DNA of 64,000 nucleotides from Winogradskyella sediminis (GTDB taxonomy: Bacteria; Bacteroidota; Bacteroidia; Flavobacteriales; Flavobacteriaceae): the NCBI RefSeq assembly GCF_003387355.1, contig NZ_QUNH01000002.1, positions 537,606 through 601,605 on the forward strand. The letters are read 5' to 3'. This document shows positions 15,588 through 24,749 of this stretch, piece after piece. The position numbers and the translations under genes are program-made. Every line of letters starts with the position of its first letter. Position 1 is the stretch's first letter. The notes under the pieces are model-generated. The model was given only the letters and a program-made list of their open reading frames with translations. It searched no databases and was not told where the DNA came from.

Positions 15588-17765
15588 TTACCGTTTTAGC
15601 GTGAAATGACCTACAAACGTTTCTCCGTTTTCTCTTATTACTTGAAACCAATAGTCGCTTGTAGGTAAGTCGTTACCATTATAAGTGCCATCCCATGCTG
15701 AAACAGTATCTAAAACTTTAAGTAGTTTACCATATCTATTAAATATTTTAATGAGCATGTTAGGTTCTGCATTAGAATTTTTAATATACCAAGTATCATG
15801 TTCTCCATCTCCATTTGGGGTAAAATACTTAGGATAGTTAAGTAAATAAACGCGAGCTGTAGTAATTCCGCATTCATTTTTGTCTCTTACATAAATATCG
15901 TATTCGCCCGAAAATAAGCTAGTAAATCTATTACTCTCTTGAAAATTAATACCATCAATAGAATATTCATAATCACCATTACTAGTGTCGTCTAAGTGTA
16001 TAGTAATGCTATTATCCTCAACAGTCCAATCTTCTATGTTAATATGAGATATGGTTGCACTATTGGATGCAATAATTTGAAATGTTTTTGTGGAAGTGCA
16101 TGAATACGAACCATAATCTTCATACACAGTTACCCAGTATTCTCCTAGATTCTCATCAGTTACTGTAATCGTCTGTGAAGTGTCTCCAGTAGACCATTCG
16201 TAACTATTAAAACCGTAACCTGCATCTATTATTTTGTAGTTTTCTTGTTCGCATATAGCAATAATATCATCAATATTAATATAAGGTGAAACACCTAAAG
16301 TAAGCGTTATTTGTACTTTTTGATAACATTTATCGGTAGAATCAATTTTGGTATAGACTGTCTCTAAACTATCATCCCAAATAAAAGATTCAGGTGTAGT
16401 GATAAGGCTGTCTTCATTTAAATCTTCACTGGTATAATATGTGAAAATACAATCGTTACATGCCGTGAGATCAGATTCATAATCGGTTAAATTAATGGTT
16501 TCTATATTATCGTTATTGGTATCGCAAATTATACTATTAATATCATGGACTATTAAACTAGGCTCAACAATATATACGGTAACAGCAAAACGTTCATCAC
16601 TTTCACAACCATTTATTGTTTCCTGAGCTGCGTAATATGTTGTACCATTTACCAGTGGAGTAGTTGTAGTTAACAAGTTTCCTGTTATTAAATCATCGTA
16701 CCAAATGGCATTGGCATTAACTTCTAAAAGTGCAATGGTAGCATTTTGAGTGCTACAAAATATTTGTTCAGATTCTCCTGTAAGTGAATTTGGCGTTTCA
16801 AAAATTTCAACACTAAATTCTTCTGATGTAATTCTACATGATTCTGAGGTAATGTTATTACCGTTGGCAGCTGTTAGTCGATAATTAAATAGTCCTGCAT
16901 TTGTCGTATCTGTAAATTCAAACTCTAAGTTGGTTTCGCCTAGAAGGTCGTTCCAAGTTTCTCCTAAATCATCAGAATATTGCCATTGGTATTGTGGATC
17001 AGTATAACCCTCAGAGACTGTGGCCTTAAAGATATAACTGACAACTTCGTCTTGGCAGACACTAACTGTGGTATTCACTTCATCAACAATGCTGCTTTCT
17101 ATAGTTGGTCCGCATGGTCTAAAAGCGATATCGTCTAAAGCAATATCATTTCCGGGATGTGCACTTGGCGCAGAATTTAGTATTGTAATTACCGCTTCCG
17201 TTTCGGCTTCTAATGTAAAAAAGAAGCCATATTGTTGCCAGCTACCAGAAGTGGTTTGGGCAATATCACCTGTGTTATAAGAACCTAAAATGTTACCTGA
17301 GGTATCACTAATTCTAAATGTTACGTTCGGATGATATTGATCTGTACCAGCAGAAGGATTCATAATGTTCATTAGCCATGCGGAAAATTCGTAAGTGGTA
17401 TCTGCACATAAACCTTCTACGGTTTTTGTATAAAAAACACCTTCATTTGCTATTACAGCGCTATTAATAACCATCATATAACCATTGGTGTCTCCGGTAT
17501 GATCAGATGTAGTATGCCACGCATTAGCTTTAAGCCCGCTAGTGGTATTTGCAATGGTGTATTCGCCTTCATCTAATTCGCCAGCAGCATTATAGGTAAA
17601 GGCTGTAATGTCAGTTCCTAGAGCAGACCCTCGCCCAGAACCAGATCCAAAATTAATTTCAACAACAGGATCTCCTAAACTACCTTCGCAGAGTTGTGCG
17701 TATAGTTGCGTAGAGAAGCCAATAAAACCAATAATTAAGAGGAAGTATTTTGTATACAAAGCCAT
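15588..17765 (-). CDS. Secreted surface protein with T9SS type B sorting domain
   Basis: This 725-residue protein has a signal peptide (about 1-23) and a jelly-roll-like adhesin domain at about 25-215, with ALDDIAF near its end. Ig/PKD-like segments follow, including repeated WYDD/TYYA and YEWSTGDTSQ motifs. It ends in a gliding-motility-type C-terminal domain (about 640-725) marked by YFTPNGDGEHDTW, IFNRYGKLL, WDGTYNG and DYWF. That domain marks type IX secretion and surface attachment or release. The function is probably adhesion or glycan binding. Nine A residues precede its ATG on the coding strand. Confidence 0.9.
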   Translation of the reverse strand: MALYTKYFLLIIGFIGFSTQLYAQLCEGSLGDPVVEINFGSGSGRGSALGTDITAFTYNAAGELDEGEYTIANTTSGLKANAWHTTSDHTGDTNGYMMVINSAVIANEGVFYTKTVEGLCADTTYEFSAWLMNIMNPSAGTDQYHPNVTFRISDTSGNILGSYNTGDIAQTTSGSWQQYGFFFTLEAETEAVITILNSAPSAHPGNDIALDDIAFRPCGPTIESSIVDEVNTTVSVCQDEVVSYIFKATVSEGYTDPQYQWQYSDDLGETWNDLLGETNLEFEFTDTTNAGLFNYRLTAANGNNITSESCRITSEEFSVEIFETPNSLTGESEQIFCSTQNATIALLEVNANAIWYDDLITGNLLTTTTPLVNGTTYYAAQETINGCESDERFAVTVYIVEPSLIVHDINSIICDTNNDNIETINLTDYESDLTACNDCIFTYYTSEDLNEDSLITTPESFIWDDSLETVYTKIDSTDKCYQKVQITLTLGVSPYINIDDIIAICEQENYKIIDAGYGFNSYEWSTGDTSQTITVTDENLGEYWVTVYEDYGSYSCTSTKTFQIIASNSATISHINIEDWTVEDNSITIHLDDTSNGDYEYSIDGINFQESNRFTSLFSGEYDIYVRDKNECGITTARVYLLNYPKYFTPNGDGEHDTWYIKNSNAEPNMLIKIFNRYGKLLKVLDTVSAWDGTYNGNDLPTSDYWFQVIRENGETFVGHFTLKR

Positions 17766-17878
17766 TTTTTTTTAGTCAATCTTATAGTTAGATTTTAACT
17801 ATGTAGTTTAGATGACTTCTTAAAAAAAAACTTGCGGTGTAAATGGTTACTAAGATTAAATAAAAAACTATTAGTTGA

Positions 17879-18958
17879 TTATGAGTTAATTAAATCATTA
17901 ATTTTTATCCAAAGGTCATTGTCAAAATTAGAAAGTGCAAAATTGTCATCATCAGCCGATTGTCCCATTCTTACAATTACTAATTTTTTACTCGGCACCA
18001 CGTAAATCTTTTGGTCATTTTTTCCGAGAGCCGCATACATGTCACTTGGTGCATCAGGAATAAGGTTGCCTGGAAATTCAAGTTGACTTTGAGGTAGGTG
18101 ATAGCTCGATTTGCCATTTAACCACCAAAGGTAACCGTAGGCTTCATTAATTGCTTGAGATGTGTTGGTAGCTTGATATAAATAATCTTCATCTATGATT
18201 TGTTCGTTTTCCCATTGTCCATTAGCGTACATCAATAGGCCAAATCTCGCCATGCTTCTGGTATTGCTAAAATATACGCTAAGACTGTTGAGATCGACCC
18301 AACTGCCTGTCATTCCTATTTTATCACTTAGGTTGGTGTTAAAATAATTGTCCCAAGTACTATTTGCTGCTGTTGCTACAACATCTTGCAATTTTACATA
18401 CACATTGTGATAAGCCCATCTTGTACCTGCATCTGCCATATATTGTAAATTGTTAGGGTCAACATCATCACCGGTAGTATCATCTAAACCAGAAGTCATG
18501 GATAAAAGATTTTTACAAGTAATGAGGTTTTCTTTTTCTAAAGGAGCACTTGTCCAGTTGGTTCCTAAATAATCAGAAACTTTATGGTTAATATTAATAA
18601 GACCATTTTCTTGAGCGATGCCAGCAACAGCAGTAGTTAGCGTTTTTCCGGCACTTGCCCAATACCAAGTGGTTGAATTTGTATGTCCGTTAAAATAATG
18701 CTCTTCAACAATTTTACCATCATAAAGAATGATGAAACTTTTAGTATGCTTCTCTTCGAGAAAGTTTAATAATGGTTGTAGTGCACTTTCATTCCAATTT
18801 AATTCCGTAAGCGAAACGGTTTCCCAGATTTCTGAGTTTGTAGGCGGAAAATATATAGATTCGGGTTCATTAGGATTGGTAGTGGTATCGTCTTCAGAAG
18901 AACATGAAAATGACAGTAAAAGACTAAGGGTTAATAAATAGAAGTACGTCAGTTTCAT
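17879..18958 (-). CDS. Serine hydrolase lipoprotein, class C beta-lactamase family
   Basis: This 359-residue protein has a lipobox (LSFSC, Cys19). It carries the class C / penicillin-binding serine hydrolase motifs: SAGK with nucleophile Ser102 and Lys105, and YHN at 183-185 as the second motif. The family includes D-amino-acid peptidases, esterases and lactamases. Nothing here points to antibiotic resistance specifically. It is probably anchored in a membrane facing the periplasm or the surface. It is a single-gene unit with no obvious partner. Confidence 0.87.
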   Translation of the reverse strand: MKLTYFYLLTLSLLLSFSCSSEDDTTTNPNEPESIYFPPTNSEIWETVSLTELNWNESALQPLLNFLEEKHTKSFIILYDGKIVEEHYFNGHTNSTTWYWASAGKTLTTAVAGIAQENGLININHKVSDYLGTNWTSAPLEKENLITCKNLLSMTSGLDDTTGDDVDPNNLQYMADAGTRWAYHNVYVKLQDVVATAANSTWDNYFNTNLSDKIGMTGSWVDLNSLSVYFSNTRSMARFGLLMYANGQWENEQIIDEDYLYQATNTSQAINEAYGYLWWLNGKSSYHLPQSQLEFPGNLIPDAPSDMYAALGKNDQKIYVVPSKKLVIVRMGQSADDDNFALSNFDNDLWIKINDLINS

Positions 18959-19041
18959 GGTTTGAAGTTTTAAATATGACTATAAAAATAGGAAAAAGTT
19001 TAATCTCTCTGTTCATAAATCGATTATAGTAAATCATTCCG

Positions 19042-19049
19042 TATCTTTG
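19042..19049 (+). promoter_or_regulatory. -7 element TATCTTTG for rimO
   Basis: An exact TAnnTTTG box ends 20 bases before the rimO ATG at 19070. No clear -33 TTG is present. Confidence 0.5.
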
Positions 19050-19069
19050 CAAACTGATTTACAAAAAGC

Positions 19070-20383
19070 ATGAGAACCAAGACTATAAAAAAGAATAAAA
19101 TTAACGTTATAACATTAGGCTGTAGTAAAAACGTTTACGACAGTGAAGTGTTAATGGGGCAACTAAAAGCAAGTGGAAAAGAGGTTGTGCATGAAGAGGA
19201 AGGTAATGTCGTAGTTATAAACACATGTGGTTTTATTAATAATGCTAAGGAGGAAAGTGTAAATACTATCCTTGAGTATATGCAGAAAAAGGAAGATGGA
19301 GATGTTGATAAAGTCTTTGTTACAGGTTGCTTAAGCGAACGTTATAAGCCAGATTTAGAGAAGGAGATTCCGAATGTCGATCAGTATTTTGGTACCACTG
19401 AATTACCAGGTTTATTAAAAGCTTTAGGTGCCGATTATAAACATGAGTTGATTGGTGAGCGTTTAACAACGACGCCAAAAAACTATGCATATTTAAAAAT
19501 CGCGGAAGGTTGTGACCGACCTTGTAGTTTTTGTGCCATTCCAATAATGCGTGGAAAACATAAAAGCACTCCAATAGAAAATTTAGTTACTGAAGCAGAA
19601 AAGTTGGCCGCTAATGGAGTAAAAGAACTTATTCTTATTGCCCAAGATTTAACGTATTATGGTTTAGATCTCTATAAAAAACGAAACCTTGCTGAGTTAT
19701 TAGAAAACTTGGTAAAGGTAGAAGGTATCGAGTGGATTCGTTTGCATTATGCGTTTCCTACAGGTTTCCCTATGGATGTTTTAGATGTAATGAATCGTGA
19801 GCCTAAGATTTGCAACTATTTGGATATTCCGTTACAACATATTTCTGATGACCTATTAAAATCGATGCGTCGTGGAACGACAAAAGAAAAAACCACAAAA
19901 CTGATTAAAGAGTTTAGAGCTATTGTTCCAGAAATGACGATTAGAACGACGCTTATTGTGGGTTACCCTGGAGAAACAGAAGCTCATTTTGAAGAACTTA
20001 AAAATTGGGTTTCAGAGATGCGTTTTGAACGTTTAGGATGCTTTACCTACTCGCATGAAGAAAATACACATGCTTATAATTTAGAAGATGATGTGCCAGA
20101 AGACGTTAAAATACAACGTGCTAATGAGATTATGGAAATTCAATCTCAGATTTCTTGGGAATTGAATCAAGCAAAAATCGGACAAACATTTAAGGTTGTC
20201 ATCGATAGAAAGGAAGGTAATTATTTTGTGGGACGAACTGAATTTGATTCGCCAGATGTTGATAATGAAGTTTTAATTGATGCCACTACAACCTATTTAA
20301 AAACCGGAGAATTTGCAACCATAAAGGTTATTGAAGCTGAAGATTTTGATCTTTATGGTGAAGTGATTTCAAACGGATTGTAG
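19070..20383 (+). CDS. rimO: Ribosomal protein S12 (Asp) methylthiotransferase RimO
   Basis: This 437-residue radical SAM enzyme adds a methylthio group to the conserved aspartate of ribosomal protein S12. The N-terminal MTTase domain has its cluster cysteines at Cys18, Cys53 and Cys87. The radical SAM cluster CDRPCSFC uses Cys148, Cys152 and Cys155. A C-terminal TRAM domain follows (about 375-437). The start motif NVITLGCSKNVYDSE is RimO-like rather than MiaB-like. Confidence 0.97.
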   Translation: MRTKTIKKNKINVITLGCSKNVYDSEVLMGQLKASGKEVVHEEEGNVVVINTCGFINNAKEESVNTILEYMQKKEDGDVDKVFVTGCLSERYKPDLEKEIPNVDQYFGTTELPGLLKALGADYKHELIGERLTTTPKNYAYLKIAEGCDRPCSFCAIPIMRGKHKSTPIENLVTEAEKLAANGVKELILIAQDLTYYGLDLYKKRNLAELLENLVKVEGIEWIRLHYAFPTGFPMDVLDVMNREPKICNYLDIPLQHISDDLLKSMRRGTTKEKTTKLIKEFRAIVPEMTIRTTLIVGYPGETEAHFEELKNWVSEMRFERLGCFTYSHEENTHAYNLEDDVPEDVKIQRANEIMEIQSQISWELNQAKIGQTFKVVIDRKEGNYFVGRTEFDSPDVDNEVLIDATTTYLKTGEFATIKVIEAEDFDLYGEVISNGL

Positions 20384-20395
20384 TAGCAATTAGTT

Positions 20396-20428
20396 GTGGG
20401 CATAATTAAGTACTATAACGTTGCCCGC
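20396..20428. terminator. Possible hairpin between convergent rimO and aldo/keto reductase genes
   Basis: GTGGGCA and TGCCCGC can form a seven-pair stem with one wobble, around a loop of about 19 bases. It lacks a T run, so termination activity is uncertain. Confidence 0.3.
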
Positions 20429-20429
20429 A

Positions 20430-21272
20430 TTAAATTCTGTCTGGCCAAAAGTGAGGATGCTCACCACTAAAACCAAATTCAGGTAATTTGTTTATTATAT
20501 TCATCTCTTCTTTTGAAAGTTCAAAATTGAATAGGTTTATGTTTTCTTCAATACGCTCTTTCGTGGTAGATTTCGGAATGACAATTACATTGTGCTGAAT
20601 AATCCAACGAAGACAAACTTTAGCTACTGTGGTATGGTGAGATTTTGCGATAGCCTTTAATGGTTCATTTTCAAAAACTTTTCCTCTAGCTAAAGGTGAC
20701 CAAGATTCAACAGTGATATTTTCTTTTTTGCAATAGGCAACTAATTCGGGTTGCCAATAACCAGGATGAAATTCTATTTGGTTAACGGCTGGTTTTACTT
20801 TGGCTGTTTTAGATAATGCTTCAAGATGTTCTTCAAAGAAATTACTAACTCCTATAGATTTTATTTTACCTTCAGCTTGTAATTCTTCTAACGCTCTCCA
20901 AGCTTCGGCATTGGCTTTTTCCCAATTATCATAATTTTTAGCATTTGCTGGCCAGTGAATGAGATATAAATCTAGGTAGTCTAAATCTAATCGCTTAAGG
21001 GATTTTTCAAATTCTTCTTTAGCCATGTCATAACTTAACTTTTCGCGCCATAATTTGGTTGTGACTACGATATCTTCTCTAGGTATTCCGCTGGCTTTAA
21101 TGCCTTTACCAACAGCTTCTTCGTTTTTATAGGCAGCTGCTGTATCTAGCAGTCTATAGCCATTTAGAAGTGCATGTTTAACGGATTCAATACCTTCTTC
21201 TTCTGTGGCTTTATATGTTCCGAAACCAACAATCGGAAATGTATGACCATCGTTTAGGTTTAGATTTTTCAT
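20430..21272 (-). CDS. Aldo/keto reductase
   Basis: This 280-residue (beta/alpha)8 barrel is an NADPH-dependent carbonyl reductase. The catalytic tetrad is complete: Asp43 and Tyr48 in LLDTAAAYKNEEAVG, Lys73 in TTKLW and His106 in LYLIHWP. The family motifs GVSNF and NQIEFHP and the coenzyme-binding IPKSTTKERI are present. It resembles the 2,5-diketo-gluconate reductase group. It is transcribed in the same direction as the hydrolase, receptor and PQQ-dehydrogenase genes but is separated by 111 bases, so operon membership is uncertain. Confidence 0.93.
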   Translation of the reverse strand: MKNLNLNDGHTFPIVGFGTYKATEEEGIESVKHALLNGYRLLDTAAAYKNEEAVGKGIKASGIPREDIVVTTKLWREKLSYDMAKEEFEKSLKRLDLDYLDLYLIHWPANAKNYDNWEKANAEAWRALEELQAEGKIKSIGVSNFFEEHLEALSKTAKVKPAVNQIEFHPGYWQPELVAYCKKENITVESWSPLARGKVFENEPLKAIAKSHHTTVAKVCLRWIIQHNVIVIPKSTTKERIEENINLFNFELSKEEMNIINKLPEFGFSGEHPHFWPDRI

Positions 21273-21383
21273 AATTTAATATGGTATTAAAGTTAAGTGT
21301 TATTAATACTTGGATTACTAAATATTCAGTGTTTTATAGCTGTTGTACGAACCCATGTTTTATCATTTTTTAGCAATGTGCTA

Positions 21384-22385
21384 TTAATGTTCTAAAAATG
21401 TAACTAGTGGTTTTATAAAACTATCAAACTTTTCTATATGTGGTAAATGTCCCACGTTTTCTATTTCAACCAATTTGGCATTAGGAATTTTCTTTTGAGT
21501 TTGTTTGCCTAATTGATTGTACAAACCCATTGTTTTTTTTACATTTTCCGAAACAAGTCCTTTGCCGAGTGCTGTTCTGTCTCTGGTACCAATAATTAAC
21601 AAAGTTGGTGCCGTAATGTTTTTAAATTCGTACACCACAGGTTGTGTAAAAATCATGTCGTAAGTTAAAGCTGCATTCCAAGCTATAGTTTTGTAATCAG
21701 AATTTAATGTCCAGCCGGCTAATAAGTTGACCCATTGGTCGTATTCTGGTTGCCATTGATTATCGTAATAACTCTCTAGCTGGTATTTTTTTATGCCTTC
21801 GTAGTTTTTTTTGAGTTCATTTTTAAACCACCATTCTACAGGCTGATAAGGTACTTTTAGTTTCCAGTCTTCTAATCCAATAGGGTTTTCCAAGATGAAT
21901 TTTTCAACGGTATTAGGATACATCAGTGTGAATCGTGTGGCTAACATGCCTCCCATAGAATGTCCTAAAACGGCAGTCTTTTCAACATGTAAACTATCGA
22001 GTAAGGTTTTTGTATTCTGTGCCAATTGTTGAAAGGTATAGTGAAAATGATCTGGTTTTGAGGATTTTCCAAATCCAATTTGGTCGGGTACAATAACACG
22101 AAAACCTTTTTTGGTTAAAGCTTCAATTGTTGTTTTCCAATAGGCACCATTGAAATTTTTTCCATGAAATAGTACAATGTTTTTTCCGTTGTAATTATCA
22201 GGTTTTTCATCCATATAAGCCATCGTTAAATCTTGATTTTGAATCGTCAATTCTAACTTAGAAACGGCATACGGATATTTATAATTCGTTAATTCAATAT
22301 CTAACCATTGTAAACTGTCGGTTTGTGCTTTAGTAATATGAAAGACAAATAAAAGTAGCAATCCTATAAGTACATTCTTTTTCAT
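21384..22385 (-). CDS. Secreted or periplasmic alpha/beta hydrolase
   Basis: This 333-residue protein has a signal peptide (about 1-20). Its alpha/beta-hydrolase fold has the oxyanion loop FHGKNFNG and nucleophile Ser143 in GHSMGG, with a late GTRD and a His in NVGHLPHIE completing the triad. The substrate is unknown: esterase, lactonase or C-C hydrolase are possible. The gene begins 33 bases after the end of the TonB receptor gene, which suggests co-transcription with it and with the PQQ dehydrogenase. Confidence 0.88.
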   Translation of the reverse strand: MKKNVLIGLLLLFVFHITKAQTDSLQWLDIELTNYKYPYAVSKLELTIQNQDLTMAYMDEKPDNYNGKNIVLFHGKNFNGAYWKTTIEALTKKGFRVIVPDQIGFGKSSKPDHFHYTFQQLAQNTKTLLDSLHVEKTAVLGHSMGGMLATRFTLMYPNTVEKFILENPIGLEDWKLKVPYQPVEWWFKNELKKNYEGIKKYQLESYYDNQWQPEYDQWVNLLAGWTLNSDYKTIAWNAALTYDMIFTQPVVYEFKNITAPTLLIIGTRDRTALGKGLVSENVKKTMGLYNQLGKQTQKKIPNAKLVEIENVGHLPHIEKFDSFIKPLVTFLEH

Positions 22386-22418
22386 GATGATATTGAGTTT
22401 TATGAATATGTAATTTCT

Positions 22419-24710
22419 TTAAATTTGGTATGCCATCTTAATACCACTAAACCAATTTCGAGGCATTCCAGGATAGTAATAACGTGGTTCTGAATCGCCA
22501 AAGCCAACAGCATTAATTAATACAGAAGATGCATATTTTTCATCTGTAAAATTATTAATACCTAAATTAATTTCAATGTTAAACTTTGATGTTATTGCAC
22601 CTTTAAAAGATAATTTTGTGTTAAAAACAGTATAAGCTTTGGACGACAAAGTGTTGGCATCGTTTAAAGGCATTTCTCCAATGTGAAGCACATTAGTGTT
22701 TAAATTAACATTTTTAAAGCTGAATTGTAAACCACCATTTATTTTTACTTCTGGTACTCCGGTTAATTGATGTCCTGAATAATCGGTTTCACTATCAATG
22801 AAATCTATAAAACGATGGTCTGTAATCTCGGCATTGATGTAAGGTGAAAAAGAAAAACCATTTGAAAGTGTCTGTATAAAAGAAGCCGATAATTCTAAGC
22901 CTTTATGCTCTGTTTTGCCTGCATTTCTACCAATGTATTGATCCTCGCCTATACGGTCTGCTACCAATAAGTTATCAATATCAAGTAGGTACGCAGTAAG
23001 TTGTAAACGCATTTTTCTTTTGAATAAAAATAGAGTACTACCAATTTCATAATTCAAGCCAGTTTCCGGACCTAAGTCTGGATTAATTATGCCGTCTGGT
23101 GTTAGTGTTTCCTCAATTGAGGGATAATTAAAACCTCTACTGATATTTGCGTAAGCGTTTATGTTTGATGTAAATTGGTATAAGACGTTTAAATTAGGCG
23201 CAATTATGGGATTAAAGTCACGATCCGCATTTTTATTGTTTTCGCCAACGTTAAACTCGTCTTTAAACTTATAATTGGTGGTGTTGACATTAATGCCTAA
23301 TTGGGCTTTTAGTTTTTTTGTAAATGGTAATGTTATGGTGGCAAAGCCATTGAGGTTATTTCTTTGTTCTTGGTTATCACTAAGTAGTTCTCCTTCTAAA
23401 CTTCCATGATTATTATTGTTTTCATAGCGATTTTCAATCGTTTTCCAGTGGTATTGATCACTGTAGAGTTCGCCACCAAAACTAAGGTGAGCTGTTTGAG
23501 ACAAGAATTTAAAATCTTTTGCAAATAATGTTCTTACTCCATAACCATTAGTGTATTCATCTAAAATATTAAATGGACGAGGTTCATAATGATCGAGGTA
23601 GTTATAAAAAACAGACGTGGTATTACTAAAATTATTAGAAAAACGATGTGTATAATTAAGTCCGACTAAAACTTGCTTATTATCTTCAAAACCTTGAGCA
23701 GCATTCCAAGTAAATGCAGCTTGTGATGGATCTTCATTAAATGCAGTGTATCCTATAGAACTCGGTATTTCTGCAAAATAATCGGTGTAGTTAATTAAAA
23801 TTCCAATATCATTTTTAGGATTAAATTTATAGTTGGAAGTCAATAACACGGCTTTGCGATTATACATATTATTGTCACGAAATCCGTCTAACCTAATATG
23901 ATCATAATTAAGGTTTAAGGCTAATTTATTAGCTTTGGTAGCTAAGGAGATATTATTTTTTATCAGTCCAAAACTGCCAAGGGTAAGGTTGCTTTTAAAA
24001 TGTGTTTCACCGTCAGAAGCTTGTTGTGAGTTAAGTAATAAAGTACCACCCAAATTGGTGCCGTATTGTGTGGCTTTAGGACCTTTTACGATTTCTATAT
24101 TACTGATGTCTTCTGGGTCAAAAGCATCAATAGCCGTTTCTCCGATACCGTTAGTAATGGGTATGCCATTAAAATAAGCACGTATTTTATTAGTCCCATA
24201 AAGTGTCCGAGATCCTACACCTCTAATCACAATTCTGTTGGTGTTTATGGCACCACTTTGTATATAAACACCTGGAGTTTCATTGATGGCTGATACCAAA
24301 TCTACAGGACTATATATTTCAAATTTTTCAGATGAAATTTTTACAGTAGGCACAATCACCCGACTTTCTTTCTGATAGGTGGAAGCAATAGTAACTTCAT
24401 CTAAATCCAATGTTTCTTTTAAAACAGAGAGTTGAAAAACACTAAGGTTTTTAGATAGAGTGACTGTTTCTATATCATAGTGTGGATGCTTCAATGTAAT
24501 TTGTATCGGAAGTTGAAAGCCTTCAGACAACGTAAAAACTCCTTGATTGTTGGTTTTAGAAATTACCACATTATTAAATATTATCTCAACTTCAGATATT
24601 GAAGTATGAAATGAATCAATTACGCGACCACTAATATTTTGAGACTGTAATAAATTTATAATGGCAGTTAAAACGATAACTGTCCATGTTTTTGAAGGAG
24701 TTATTTTCAT
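22419..24710 (-). CDS. TonB-dependent receptor (cofactor or siderophore type), candidate PQQ transporter
   Basis: This 763-residue outer-membrane receptor has a signal peptide, a short carboxypeptidase-like domain (about 25-100), a plug (about 120-235) and a barrel. The plug includes IVIRGVGSRTLYGT and IEIVKGPKATQYGTNLGGTLLL. The barrel ends in a Trp/aromatic-rich C-terminus (GIKMAYQI). No SusD partner is present. The organisation resembles small-ligand receptors such as FecA or YncD rather than SusC. It lies 39 bases downstream of a PQQ-dependent dehydrogenase gene, so PQQ uptake is a reasonable hypothesis. Siderophore uptake is the main alternative. Confidence 0.88.
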   Translation of the reverse strand: MKITPSKTWTVIVLTAIINLLQSQNISGRVIDSFHTSISEVEIIFNNVVISKTNNQGVFTLSEGFQLPIQITLKHPHYDIETVTLSKNLSVFQLSVLKETLDLDEVTIASTYQKESRVIVPTVKISSEKFEIYSPVDLVSAINETPGVYIQSGAINTNRIVIRGVGSRTLYGTNKIRAYFNGIPITNGIGETAIDAFDPEDISNIEIVKGPKATQYGTNLGGTLLLNSQQASDGETHFKSNLTLGSFGLIKNNISLATKANKLALNLNYDHIRLDGFRDNNMYNRKAVLLTSNYKFNPKNDIGILINYTDYFAEIPSSIGYTAFNEDPSQAAFTWNAAQGFEDNKQVLVGLNYTHRFSNNFSNTTSVFYNYLDHYEPRPFNILDEYTNGYGVRTLFAKDFKFLSQTAHLSFGGELYSDQYHWKTIENRYENNNNHGSLEGELLSDNQEQRNNLNGFATITLPFTKKLKAQLGINVNTTNYKFKDEFNVGENNKNADRDFNPIIAPNLNVLYQFTSNINAYANISRGFNYPSIEETLTPDGIINPDLGPETGLNYEIGSTLFLFKRKMRLQLTAYLLDIDNLLVADRIGEDQYIGRNAGKTEHKGLELSASFIQTLSNGFSFSPYINAEITDHRFIDFIDSETDYSGHQLTGVPEVKINGGLQFSFKNVNLNTNVLHIGEMPLNDANTLSSKAYTVFNTKLSFKGAITSKFNIEINLGINNFTDEKYASSVLINAVGFGDSEPRYYYPGMPRNWFSGIKMAYQI

Positions 24711-24749
24711 ACCATAGATTGAAATAATGGATTACTAGATCTTTTTAAA

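Noticed and set aside
17879..18958. Reading the class C beta-lactamase-like lipoprotein as an antibiotic resistance gene
   Set aside because: The family is dominated by esterases and peptidases; SxxK and YxN motifs alone do not show lactamase activity.
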